Part shown: one piece after another, positions 45,234 through 56,193 of the stretch | Position numbering within the stretch: position 1 is the stretch's first letter | Layout: each line of letters opens with the position of its first letter | Notes under the pieces: model-generated | What the model was told of the DNA's origin: nothing | Seen by the model: the letters and a program-made list of their open reading frames with translations, nothing else | The model's database searches: none | Position numbers and translations under genes: made by a program | DNA from: Oreohelix idahoensis | Taxonomy: Eukaryota > Mollusca > Gastropoda > Stylommatophora > Oreohelicidae | Assembly (NCBI GenBank): GCA_024509875.1 | Contig: JAMPIV010018779.1 | Location: 338,307 to 402,306 of the forward strand | DNA: 64,000 nt | Direction of reading: 5' to 3'

Positions 45234-45734
45234 CATCAGTTTTCCTGTGAAGATCAAATTATACAAATGACTTGTATTATCTATTCTCTTGTATGGGTGT
45301 GAGGGCTGGACACTCACTGCAGATACGGAGCGAAGGATTCAGGCTTTCGAGTATAAATGTTATAGAAGAATTTTTCGCATTTGCTATAAAGAGCACAAAA
45401 CAAATGTCTATGTTAGAGAGAAAATAAACACCTATGCAGGCCACCAAGAACCACTTTTATCAGTAGTGAAACGTCGAAAGCTTGCCTGGTTTGGACATTT
45501 AACTCGTCATGACTCCCTTTCGAAAACGATCCTCCAGGGAACAGTCGAAGGTAAACGGAGAAGAGGAAGGCAAAGAAAATCATGGGCTGATAACATCAAA
45601 GAATGGGCAGGACACGGTTTTTCCACACTTGTACGCATTGCTGAGGATAGAGAGCAGTGGAGGACCCTGTCTACTGTTGCTTCCACCATGGCACCCCTAC
45701 GACCCATGACGGGTTACGGGTTGAGATGGTGATG
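45234..45734 (+). mobile_element. Severely 5'-truncated LINE with 11-bp target duplication
   Basis: ATACTTAAACA is present at 45223-45233 and 45735-45745. The inserted frame (about 45289-45732) reads YGCEGWTLTADTERRIQAFE, YKCYRRIFRICYKEHKTNVYV and KLAWFGHLTRHDSLSKTILQ, and ends at the stop TGA at 45730-45732. This is only the C-terminal post-RT domain of an APE-type LINE. It belongs to a different family from the copies at 37841 and 56194. A GATGGTGATGAT tail replaces poly-A. Confidence 0.8.
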
Positions 45735-45745
45735 ATACTTAAACA

Positions 45746-46432
45746 AGTTCACCCATGCACAAGCCAATGCACATGCCACTATCCAGTCGCTATTTGTCAA
45801 TTAAACTAACTAAAAGAATGGTGATTTTTCATCATATCTCCTGAGTTATATGATGTACGCTCAGGGAGAATTTTTTTTAAAATCAGAGAAAGGAATCGGT
45901 AGACGGACAGCGGGAAAGGCGCCTGATTAATATCAGGAAAGCAAAAAACTTAGCAGATGTTTTGTTCTTGTATTTCCCCAAAAGTTTGTGGTACGAATTG
46001 AAGAGACCATTTGAGATACTACTCTACGATACCAGTTGTACTACTATACTGTGGCTCAAACCTTGTGATCGACACTACAAACCTACGTTGCATGGGTTGT
46101 GAAGATATCTGCCTTGACTAAAAGAGGTTACCCCTTCAACTGATCTTGAGACGAATTGACGGAAACAGCAGCATCAACACTTCAGCGTTTTGGCAGCTAA
46201 GTGGCATTTCTAGCAGGCCAGTTACAGAAGAACTTTGTTTTTCTTTTCAACGTTACGCTTGTAAAGCTGACATCTTTCTAGGAAGATACCTACATTTTAT
46301 TAATCACCAACTTTTATTTATTTACATTTGTTCAAAAGTAATTGATCATTACATTTGTTATATATTGTTTTACAAATTCATAGTTGATTTAGTTATTACA
46401 GAGAGAAGTGCACACGAATGAATCAGTATCTT
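45746..46432. other. Nothing recognised
   Basis: No coding or repeat structure seen. Confidence 0.4.
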
Positions 46433-46589
<157 letters not shown>

Positions 46590-46619
46590 AAGAGCCAATA
46601 AGAAGAATTGTACTGTTAA

Positions 46620-46900
46620 TTCAGTTGGGGGCTTGTACGAGTTAAATTAAATTATATAATACCTCTTTACAAAAGGCGACGGTCAGATAAAAGTTAACAT
46701 TACTAAGACACATTCAGCATTGTTCTTGACTTCTGAAAAATCTTGTGAAGACTCCCTCACCCTCAAAGTAGAAGCATCACCATCCTTCTATCTGCATTTC
46801 TGCCAAGAGTAATTTTGTGCGAAGGTAGATACCTTTTAAGACCCACATTAGAAATTCTAGGTTTTGGCCATTGTTGGACCACCACTGTGGAGCAAGGGGA
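46620..46900 (-). repeat. Family R1, copy 4 (inverted, diverged)
   Basis: GGGGGCTTGTACGAGTTAAA, CTTGTGAAGACTCCCT, TGCCAAGAGTAATTTTGTGC and GGCCATTGTTGGACCACCAC are the reverse complement of R1 landmarks in copies 1-3. Confidence 0.75.
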
Positions 46901-47354
46901 GGCAACCCATGACAAACAAACTTATGCCAAGTCTTCCTGTCGGGTACCATCAGGTCAAGGTCTTTCCATGTTGACCTCATTCCTTTCACGTCTCACTCCA
47001 ACTCTCTTCTGCAAGTGTTCTTCAGTTTCCCTGTACCAGTGGAAGGAGATTGCTGTTTCTCTAATTAAATTACTGACATTTTCCAAAATCATATTTGTGG
47101 CTGCTTGTGAGGGAGGATGAATTTAAAATAAAGCCAACGTTTTCAATAATCAGAGAAGAAAGCAGAGAAAAACTATAAAAAGATACCCCCCCCCCCCTTC
47201 CTCCCCACATACAATCTTCAACCGTAAGTCTCAGAAATCACATAAATACCATTTAATACCCTTGAGGTCGATGAGGAGGACTGCAGAAAGACATGGGGAA
47301 CGGTGGATTTATTATTTTTCTTTAAAGGTAATGCGCCTTACTATGACCAAAGAC
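46901..47354. other. Nothing recognised
   Basis: Contains a C13 run near 47187. The rest shows no structure. Confidence 0.4.
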
Positions 47355-47400
47355 AAAGATAATCGCCAGCGTTGTTTCCACAAGACCTTCGTCAGGGAAA
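47355..47400 (-). ncRNA. Hammerhead-like core, degenerate (Penelope-type pLTR remnant?)
   Basis: On the minus strand CTGACGAAGGTC is followed after 5 bases by GGAAAC and AACGCTGG. CTGANGA...GAAA is the hammerhead ribozyme core, which Penelope-like elements carry in their terminal repeats. The 3' strand of stem II that should pair with AGGTC is eroded, so cleavage activity is unlikely. No coding part of such an element is seen nearby. Confidence 0.3.
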
Positions 47401-47659
47401 TGAAAGGAAAGAGAGCAAGAGCTAAGCAAGAGGCATGATAGAATATATATAAGAAGAATACCACCTCGTTGAAGCAGACAGAAATGCGTTGAATACGCAA
47501 AATTGCTTTCTCATCCTGAGATACGAGAGTAAATACTAAGTAGGGAAAAGATACAAAGTCATAATGCACGCACAGAGCTCTACAGCAACGGCACGGGCAC
47601 TACAGTATGTCTAGCGGTTCGCACTAATGACCCGTCATCGAAGCATCATTTATTGGTGA

Positions 47660-47760
47660 TGCCTAGATGGCAGGGAGGATAGTGTGATTCGCTTGCATAG
47701 CTAGGCGGGGTTTCGCACGGAAGGACCTGGGTTCGAGTCCTGGGTAAGCCACTCACGTCT
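47660..47760 (+). mobile_element. tRNA-like SINE head
   Basis: A perfect Pol III B box (GGTTCGAGTCC, 47730-47740) lies inside a stretch that partly folds like a tRNA T arm and acceptor (GACCTGGGTTCGAGTCCTGG). The A-box side is weak (GATAGTGTGATTCGC). I call it a SINE or tRNA pseudogene. It is not a functional tRNA, because no regular anticodon stem can be drawn. Confidence 0.5.
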
Positions 47761-48299
47761 GTTGTTTTTCTGTTGTCTAGTGTTCTACTTCTTTATTTCT
47801 TACGAGTGCCTGAAAACATACCTTTATGTTTGTCTAATATTTATTGACTGTTTACAGGCCTCGGGTTTCCCTTCCTTATGTGTTATAAATGCACTACAGT
47901 ACGCTCGTTCGTGCTGGGTAATAGTATCTGCACAACAGTTAGTTTATTTAGTTACTTCTACCCCCGCTTATTTTCTTTTTAATTATATTTTCTCTGCAGG
48001 GGCATCACTGCCTGTAGCAAAATAAAGGGGCTGTATCGAATACTTGTTTAAATATATTATTATAATGTTAATAACAACATTTATCTGAAATCCATTAGTT
48101 TTTTTTTCCTTTCTAGTTTTACCGTTTAAAAGACTGGAGAGTGGCCCTAAAATATCGTAACAGCTTAGGGCCTCTGGATTTCTTAATCCGGCCATGGAAG
48201 TAGTCTGAAGTGATTATTAGATAGACCTTATTCAAGGTTGTTTTCTGCCTGGCAGAAGACTGATACAAAATTTAGTACCATAACATATACTGCAGTAGG

Positions 48300-48530
48300 G
48301 GAATGAACTGTTACAGACTTCACAATACTATGTCAAGCTCTATGGGGTGGGGGGTGATCAGTTCCCTTCCCCGCTACCTTTACCCTCCCTAACTCAACAG
48401 AAGAGTCAGGTACCATTTTACAGCAGGGTAAACAGGAGCGTGATGATACCAGGTTTTAAATCCGAAACCAGGTAACTTTGCCGCGAGAGAAGCGATCTAA
48501 CGACTCTACCAGTCGGCGGTAAGATTATCT
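48300..48530 (-). mobile_element. tRNA-derived SINE, inverted
   Basis: On the minus strand an A box (TGGTAGAGTCG, 48511-48501) and B box (GGATTTAAAAC, 48463-48453) head a body containing GTAAAATGGTACCTGACTCT and a G/C-rich AGCGGGGAAGGGAACTGATC-like stretch. The layout is that of a tRNA-derived SINE. Its 3' end is approximate. Confidence 0.6.
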
Positions 48531-49639
48531 ACCGTTATGTTATCAATTTGTCTACATTTCGATGTAAGACACAGATACATTAAACCTGCCCTGTGTGAAG
48601 TCACTGAACAGACATGTTATGTCAGTTAACAAAGTCTAGTCCTGCTGCTGCCAACATGTTTCAGCTGATGCATATTGATGGAGGTATGTGTTGAAACCGA
48701 CAAAAAGAAGCGACGAATGATTATAAAAGTCTTAAGACACGAGTACTGTACAGACAGCTGTTTATTCTAGTCATCCATTCAGTCATCTCGTCTTACTATC
48801 TGTATAATGACATTCATGTTGTTATGATTAATTTGAGAGTCGTCACTGGCTTGATTCTGTATATGTGTGTGTCACAAGTGAACGACTATTTATCCTACAT
48901 GCAGCGCGGTACGTGCAAAAAATAATGGCATATTATCACTATAAGAGATACTCATTTGATATTATCATTAACGAACACCATAATCAACATTAAAATTGTT
49001 ATACAAGATATTTGTCTAACATATTACCATTGTATGTTATTATTTGGCCTGGCATGTCTTTTTCTATAAATATGAACGCTTCAAATTCTAATCTCTCATT
49101 TGGATTTGAGTATCTTCTTAAGTTTGCGTTTATTTTTTATTTTTGTATCTTAGTCCTTTGACTTCCTTAGCTTCAACACTGACCCTTCATTAGGAAGTGA
49201 AGGCGATTTGCTCTGATTGTAGACAAAGCACGGAGTCCGGTAAGCAAACAGTATTCTTGGAATTATCAGAGATTAAACAGTTGTCGTCGAGTGTGTCATG
49301 TAAGACAAACAAGAAAACAGCGTGAGCACTCAAACCGTTCTTTGACGCACATCTCTAAACGACTTGCCATGGCCGTAATGAGAGACGGAATCAATAAAAT
49401 AACCACTGGCCGGGGATTTCTCGTTGGCTTCCACAAGTCCAGGTGGATGAGATAATAGTGTAAATATTCAAGAACACATAAATATGGATGGGTATTTTTT
49501 CTTTCTAGGAACATATAATGTTAAACCTGTTGAAGGAAACAGCCCACGTGACAGACAAACACAGTTTGACTGCAGCCAAACGCAGGACGACACGAGCTGA
49601 GCAGCGTCTATCTTGTCTTTGTCTGATTTTATTAAGTCA
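48531..49639. other. Nothing recognised
   Basis: About 1.1 kb of AT-rich sequence without a supported feature. Confidence 0.4.
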
Positions 49640-49747
49640 TCATCATCATTTAAACTTTCAGCTCCGGATGGAGCATAAATCTTCAACAAATTCATACCAG
49701 GCCCCTCTTGTACTCAGACACCCTGTCAATGTCCTTCCATGCCTTCT
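49640..49747 (+). repeat. Interspersed repeat R3, left flank of satellite
   Basis: CAGCTCCGGATGGAGCATAA, CTTCAACAAATTCATACCAG and CCTTCCATGCCTTCTTTATC match 35652-35745. The match continues directly into the first satellite unit. Confidence 0.7.
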
Positions 49748-52700
49748 TTATCACCTTTCATTTCTGTCTACAGTTCTCTCATCCATGTCATTTTCTATCT
49801 CCCTCTGACGTTATCACCTTTCATTTCTGTCTACAGTTCTCTCATCCAAGTCATTTTCTATCTCCCTCTAACGTTATCACCTTTCATTTCTGTCTACAGT
49901 TTTCTCATCCATGTCATTTTCTATCTCCCTCTAACGTAATCACCTTTCATTTCTGTCTACAGTTTTCTCATCCATGTCATTTTCTATCTCCCTCTAACGT
50001 AATCACCTTTCATTTCTGTCTACAGTTCTCTCATCCATGTCATTTTCTATCTCCCTCTAACGTTATCACCTTTCATTTCTGTCTACAGTTCTCTCATCCA
50101 AGTCATTTTCTATCTCCCTCTAACGTTATCACCTTTCATTTCTGTCTACAGTTTTCTCATCCATGTCATTTTCTATCTCCCTCTAACGTAATCACCTTTC
50201 ATTTCTGTCTACAGTTTTCTCATCCATGTCATTTTCTATCTCCCTCTAACGTAATCACCTTTCATTTCTGTCTACAGTTCTCTCATCCATGTCATTTTCT
50301 ATCTCCCTCTAACGTTATCACCTTTCATTTCTGTCTACAGTTCTCTCATCCATGTCATTTTCTATCTCTCTCTAACTTTATCACCTTTCATTTCTGTCTA
50401 CAGTTCTCTCATCCATGTCATTTTCTATCTCCCTCTAACTTTATCACCTTTCATTTCTGTCTACAGTTCTCTCCTCCATGTCATTTTCTATCTCCCTCTA
50501 ACTTTATCACCTTTCATTTTGTCTACAGTTCTCTCATCCATGTCATTTTCTATCTCCCTCTAACTTTATCACCTTTCATTTCTGTCTACAGTTCTTTCAT
50601 CCATTTCATTTTCTATCTCCCTCTAACTTTATCACCTTTCATTTCTGTCTACAGTTCTCTCATCCATGTCATTTTCTATCTCCCTCTAACTTTATGACCT
50701 TTCATTTCTGTCTACAGTTCTCTCATCCATGTCATTTTCTATCTCCCTCTAACTTTATCACCTTTCATTTCTGTCTACAGTTCTCTCATCTATGTCATTT
50801 TCTATCTCCCTCTAACTTTATCACCTTTCATTTCTGTGTACAGTTCTCTTATCCATGTCATTTTCTATCTCCCTCTAACTTTATCACCTTTCATTTCTGT
50901 CTACAGTTCTCTCATCCATGTCATTTTCTATCTCCCTCTAACTTTATCACCTTTCATTTCTGTCTACAGTTCTCTCATCCATGTCATTTTCTATCTCCCT
51001 CTAACGTTATCACCTTTCATTTCTGTCTACAGTTCTCTCATCCATGTCATTTTCTATCTCCCTCTAACTTTATCACCTTTCATTTCTGTCTACAGTTCTC
51101 TCATCCATGTCATTTTCTATCTCCCTCTAACTTTATCACCTTTCATTTCTGTCTACAGTTCTCTCATCCATGTCATTTTCTATCTCCCTCTAACTTTATC
51201 ACCTTTCATTTCTGTCTACAGTTCTCTCATCCATGTCATTTTTTTTTATCTCCCTCTAACTTTATCACCTTTCATTTCTGTCTACAGTTCTCTCATCCAT
51301 GTCATTTTCTATCTCCCTCTAACTTTATGACATTTCATTTCTGTCTACAGTTCTCTCATCCATGTCATTTTCTATCTCACTCTAACTTTATCACCTTTCA
51401 TTTCTGTCTACAGTTCTCTCATCCATGTCATTTTCTATTTCCCTCTAACTTTATCACCTTTCATTTCTGTCTACAGTTCTCTCATCCATGTCATTTTCTA
51501 TCTCCCTCTAACTTTATCACCTTTCATTTCTGTCTACGGCTCTCTCATCCATGTCATTTTTTATCTCCCTCTAACTTTATCACCTTTCATTTCTGTCTAC
51601 GGCTCTCTCATCCATGTCATTTTCTATCTCCCTCTAACTTTATCACCTTTCATTTCTGTCAACAGTTCTCTCATCCATGTCATTTTCTATCTCCCTCTAA
51701 CTTTATCACCTTTCATTTCTGTCAACAGTTCTCTCATCCATGTCATTTTCTATCTCCCTCTAACGTCATCACCTTTCATTTCTGTCTACAGTTATCTCAT
51801 CCATGTCATTTTCTATCTCCCTCTAACTTTAGCACCTTTCATTTCTGTCTACAGTTGTCTCATCCATGTCATTTTCTATCTCCCTCTAACTTTATCACCT
51901 TTCATTTCTGTCTACAGTTCTCTAATCCATGTCATTTTCTATCTCCCTCTAACTTTATCACCTTTCATTTCTGTCTACAGTTCTCTCATCCATGTCATTT
52001 TCTATCTCCCTCTAACTTTATCACCTTTCATTTCTGTCTACAGTTCTCTCATCCATGTCATTATCTATCTCCCTCTAACTTTATCACCTTTCATTTCTGT
52101 CTACAGTTCTCTCATCCATGTCATTTTCTATCTCCCTCTAACTTTATCACCTTTCATTTCTGTCTACAGTTCTCTCATCCATTTCATTTTCTATCTCCCT
52201 CTAACGTTATCACCTTTCATTTCTGTCTACAGTTCTCTCGTCCATGTCATTTTCTATCTCCCTCTAACTTTATCACCTTTCATTTCTGTCTACAGTTCTC
52301 TCATCCATGTCATTTTCTACCTCACTCTAACGTTATCACCTTTCATTTCTGTCTACAGTTCTCTCATCCATGTCATTTTCTATCTCCCTCTAACGTTATC
52401 ACCTTTCATTTCTGTCTACAGTTCTCTCATCCGTGTCATTTCCTATCTCCCTCTAACGTTATCACCTTTCATTTCTGTCAACAGTTCTTTCATCCATGTC
52501 ATTTTTTTATCTCCCTCTAACGTTATCACCTTTCATTTCTGTCTACAGTTCTCTCATCCATTTCATTTTCTATCTCCCTCTAACGTTATCACCTTTCATT
52601 TCTGTCTACAGTTCTCTCATCCATGTCATTTTCTATCTCCCTCTAACTTTATCACCTTTCATTTTGTCTACAGTTCTCTCATCCATGTCATTTTCTATCT

Positions 52701-54097
52701 CCCTCTAACTTTATCACCTTTCATTTCTGTCTACAGTTCTCTCATCCATGCCATTTTCTATCTCCCTCTAACTTTATCACCTTTCATTTCTGTCTACAGT
52801 TCTCTCATCCATGTCATTTTCTATCTCCCTCTAACGTTATCACCTTTCATTTCTGTCTACAGTTCTCTCATCCATGTCATTTTCTATCTCCCTCTAACTT
52901 TATCACCTTTCATTTCTGTCTACAGTTCTCTCATCCATGTCATTTTCTATCTGCCTCTAACGTTATCACCTTTCATTTCTGTCTACAGTTCTCTCATCCA
53001 TGTCATTTTCTATCTCCCTCTAACGTTATCACTTTTCATTTCTCTCTACAGTTCTCTCATCCATGTCATTTTCTATCTCCCTCTAACTTTATCACCTTTC
53101 ATTTCTGTCTACAGTTCTCTCATCCATGTCATTTTCTATCTCCCTCTAACTTTATCACCTTTCATTTCTGCCTACAGTTCTCTCATCCATGTCATTTTCT
53201 ATCTCCCTCTAACGTTATCACCTTTCATTTCTGTCTACAGTTCTCTCATCCATGTCATTTTCTATCTCCCTCTAACGTTATCACCTTTCATTTCTGTCTA
53301 CAGTTCTCTCATCCATGTCATTTTCTATCTCCCTCTAACTTTATCACCTTTCATTTCTGTCTACGGTTCTCTCATCCATGTCATTTTCTATCTCCCTCTA
53401 TCTTTATCACCTTTCATTTCTGTCTACAGTTCTCTCATCCATGTCATTTTCTATCTCCCTCTAACTTTATCACCTTTCATTTCTGTCTACAGTTCTCTCA
53501 TCCATGTCATTTTCTATCTCCCTCTAACTTTATCACCTTTCATTTCTGTCTACAGTTCTCTCATCCATGTCATTTTCTATATCCCTCTAACTTTATCACC
53601 TTTCATTTCTGTCTACAGTTCTCTCATCCATGTCATTTTTTATCTCCCTCTAACGTTATCACCTTTCATTTCTGTCTACAGTTCTCTCATCCATGTCATT
53701 TTCTATCTCCCTCTAACTTTATCACCTTTCATTTCTGTCTACAGTTCTCTCATCCATGTCATTTTCTATCTCCCTCTAACTTTATCACCTTTCATTTCTG
53801 TCTACAGTTCTCTCATCCATGTCATTTTCTATCTCCCTCTAACTTTATCACCTTTCATTTCTGTCTACAGTTCTCTCATCCATGTCATTTTCTATCTCCC
53901 TCTAACGTTATCACCTTTCATTTCTGTCTACAGTTCTCTCATCCATGTCATTTTCTATCTCCCTCTAACTTTATCACCTTTCATTTCTGTCTACAGTTTT
54001 CTCATCCATGTCATTTTCTATCTCCCTCTAACGTTATCACCTTTCATTTCTGTCTACAGTTTTCTCATCCATGTCATTTTCTATCTCCCTCTAACTT
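49748..54097. repeat. 63-bp satellite array, about 69 copies
   Basis: The period is 63 bp (TTATCACCTTTCATTTCTGT starts at 49748, 49811, and so on). Total length 4,350 bp gives about 69 units with very few indels (near 50519, 51240, 52505 and 52675). Variants alternate between TAACGTTATC, TAACGTAATC and TAACTTTATC types. A four-unit higher-order block (49807-50058) is repeated at 50059-50310. Since 63 = 21 codons, the plus strand has long open frames (329 and 608 codons) with a 21-residue repeat of the form ITFHFCLQFSHPCHFLSPSN. Each unit has CTAAC, a pyrimidine-rich run and TCTACAG, like a 3' splice site. Confidence 0.97.
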
Positions 54098-54190
54098 TAT
54101 TACCTTGGGGATTCTAGAACAAGAGCTGCCCAGTAATGCTAATAACAGATGTCCTACCCATAGTCCGTGTCTTCTTCACATTTCCTGTTC
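54098..54190 (+). repeat. Interspersed repeat R3, right flank of satellite
   Basis: CCTTGGGGATTCTAGAACAA corresponds to CCTGGGGATTCCAAGACA at 35873, the sequence following the (TC)n tract in the unexpanded copy. Confidence 0.65.
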
Positions 54191-54209
54191 TACTGGCACC
54201 TGCATTTTT

Positions 54210-54325
54210 TGTTTCAGTAGAAGGTGTCCCTCGTTTTGGCGCGGCGCGCTCCGTTCAACTTAGACACAAGGTTCGTTGGTTATATTTGGGCACATGTATA
54301 AATATAAAAGATCTTGCAGTCTGAT
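54210..54325. repeat. Interspersed repeat R4, copy 2
   Basis: Matches 41530-41645 (CGTTTTGGCG.GG.GCG, TAGACACAAG, GGTTATATT.GG, AAATATAAAAGA). Confidence 0.75.
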
Positions 54326-54644
54326 TCTATGATTGTACTGTCTGGTTCTTGTCATCAGTTCAACAACAAACAAACAAACAAAAAAGTAAAAAGGCAATAC
54401 ACTGTAATATTTCTTTACCCTGATGAATAAAGATTTCGTTCGTGTGTTTCTTTGTCCACATTAGTGATCTTGTCGTAGCATTTCATTCCTTCTAGCCTTC
54501 ACAAGTATCCGTATTTGAAAGCCTGTAACTTCTTGACTGTCGTTCTGATTGCTCTCCATGTGTCAGAGTCACACAATAGGACTGACTTTCCATTGCAGGT
54601 GCATAGTTCCATTTGCGGGTTGTGCTGGATTCTTTTTTTTTTTA
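54326..54644. other. Nothing recognised
   Basis: Unique AT-rich sequence. Confidence 0.35.
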
Positions 54645-54785
54645 TTTCCATATATTTTGTTCTTGATTTCTTGTTATTTCCATATATTTTGTTCTTGATT
54701 TCTTGTTATTTCCATATATTTTGTTCTTGATTTCTTGTTATTTCCATATATTTTGTTCTTGATTTCTTGTTATTTACATATATTT
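54645..54785. repeat. 32-bp tandem repeat, about 4.4 copies
   Basis: TTTCCATATATTTTGTTCTT starts at 54645, 54677, 54709 and 54741, with a changed start at 54773. The full copies are identical. Confidence 0.95.
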
Positions 54786-55624
54786 GCCAATGCAGTCCTA
54801 CTGCCTGTTATATTCTTATTTTGACGGCACTGTCTGTTCCTCCAACTGCACAGATATATGTATGCGATTTGATTGAACGTTACAAGGTAGTTCTACTCGT
54901 AGGTTATTCCCAGATTTAAAAATATGACACCTCATTTTTTGTCACTCCTCAAAAGTGGAGATGACGTTTCGCTAAAGTACAAAACATCCTCACAAAACAC
55001 TTTTCTTTTCTCTTCCAAACCAAAATCAAAACTAGGGAATTGTGAAATAAACAAGGTAATTCTACAAATAGAGGAGAAAAAAAAGAGAAGGAAAGAGAGG
55101 AAAAGAATTGCATATATCTTTTAGAAAAGTCTGTTGTAAGTATTGCTAAACAACCCTTGATGGTGGCATCAGGGAAAGAGGAGAGCCAGGTCAAATTTGG
55201 ATACGGAGCGTAGGAAGGAAGACAACGGAAAAATGTCTAGGCACGCGGTTCTCAATCTTTTGTAGGTCATGACATCAGTAACACCCATGCTATACATTTG
55301 TGCCACACCCCCACCCCCTCCCACCCTTTTAAAAAAAAGGAGAAATAACCGTTACAAGATTAGGTTTACGTCATGTACATTGCTCATATATTAGAGATCT
55401 GCGTGTTTATTATACAGCTAAACAAAGTGTGAACTTATTAAAAGTCAGGTTATCTAAAACTGTGACTTAGTAATAATTTAATTTATTTAAAGGTAATTAA
55501 CCGAATAAAAAAATCACCCACAACCTAAATTCACATCCGCTATGAAGACGACTTACACTTATTGTTAAATATGAATATATTAACAAAATAACGGTATTCA
55601 ATCAGTTTTACAAATTAACGGTAC

Positions 55625-55670
55625 ACGGGGAACACGGAACGTTTCGGGTTTCACCCTTCGTAAACTGCAG
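55625..55670 (-). ncRNA. Hammerhead-like core of a Penelope-type terminal repeat, mutated
   Basis: On the minus strand TTTACGAAGGGTGAAACCCG is followed by AAACGTTCCG. AGGGT-GAA-ACCC then GAAACG is the stem II plus GAAA half of the hammerhead found in Penelope-like terminal repeats. The conserved CTGATGA has become TTTACGA. It lies on the same strand as the Penelope-like coding fragment at 61590-62309, so it could be its 3' terminal repeat. Confidence 0.4.
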
Positions 55671-55734
55671 TTACAAACAGACAACAAGGACAAGAAATAT
55701 AAACCGGAAAAATATTATAGACACTGTAAACACG

Positions 55735-55903
<169 letters not shown>

Positions 55904-56193
55904 ATACAACAACACAGGTGGAAAGCAATAATAAAGCAAGGAAAATAAAAAACCGAAAAAAGCATCAATACAAGAAATTCAACAATCAGCAAAAATCAAA
56001 AGCAAAATTTGGAATAACATAACAAGAAGTCCTGCTATGATAATCTGCGCTAAAAGATCAGGGGAAACTATGAACAATAATGGCGTCAGTCATCTAGAAT
56101 GAAAGTGAAGTCATAAAAAAAACATACATAAGACACGAAACGAAACACAAACTTCACTAAAGAAAGATCGTGAAAAAGCGACGGATGAAATAA

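Noticed and set aside
46777..46989. Minus frame reading MRSTWKDLDLMV as a LINE C-terminus
   Set aside because: It overlaps the inverted R1 copy, and the direction is opposite to the coding direction inferred at 30741-30905. The similarity is too short to support.
47660..47760. Functional tRNA gene
   Set aside because: A strong B box is present, but the acceptor and anticodon stems do not pair in a normal cloverleaf.
49748..54097. CRISPR-like array
   Set aside because: There are no spacers: the whole 63-bp period is repeated. The genome is clearly eukaryotic.
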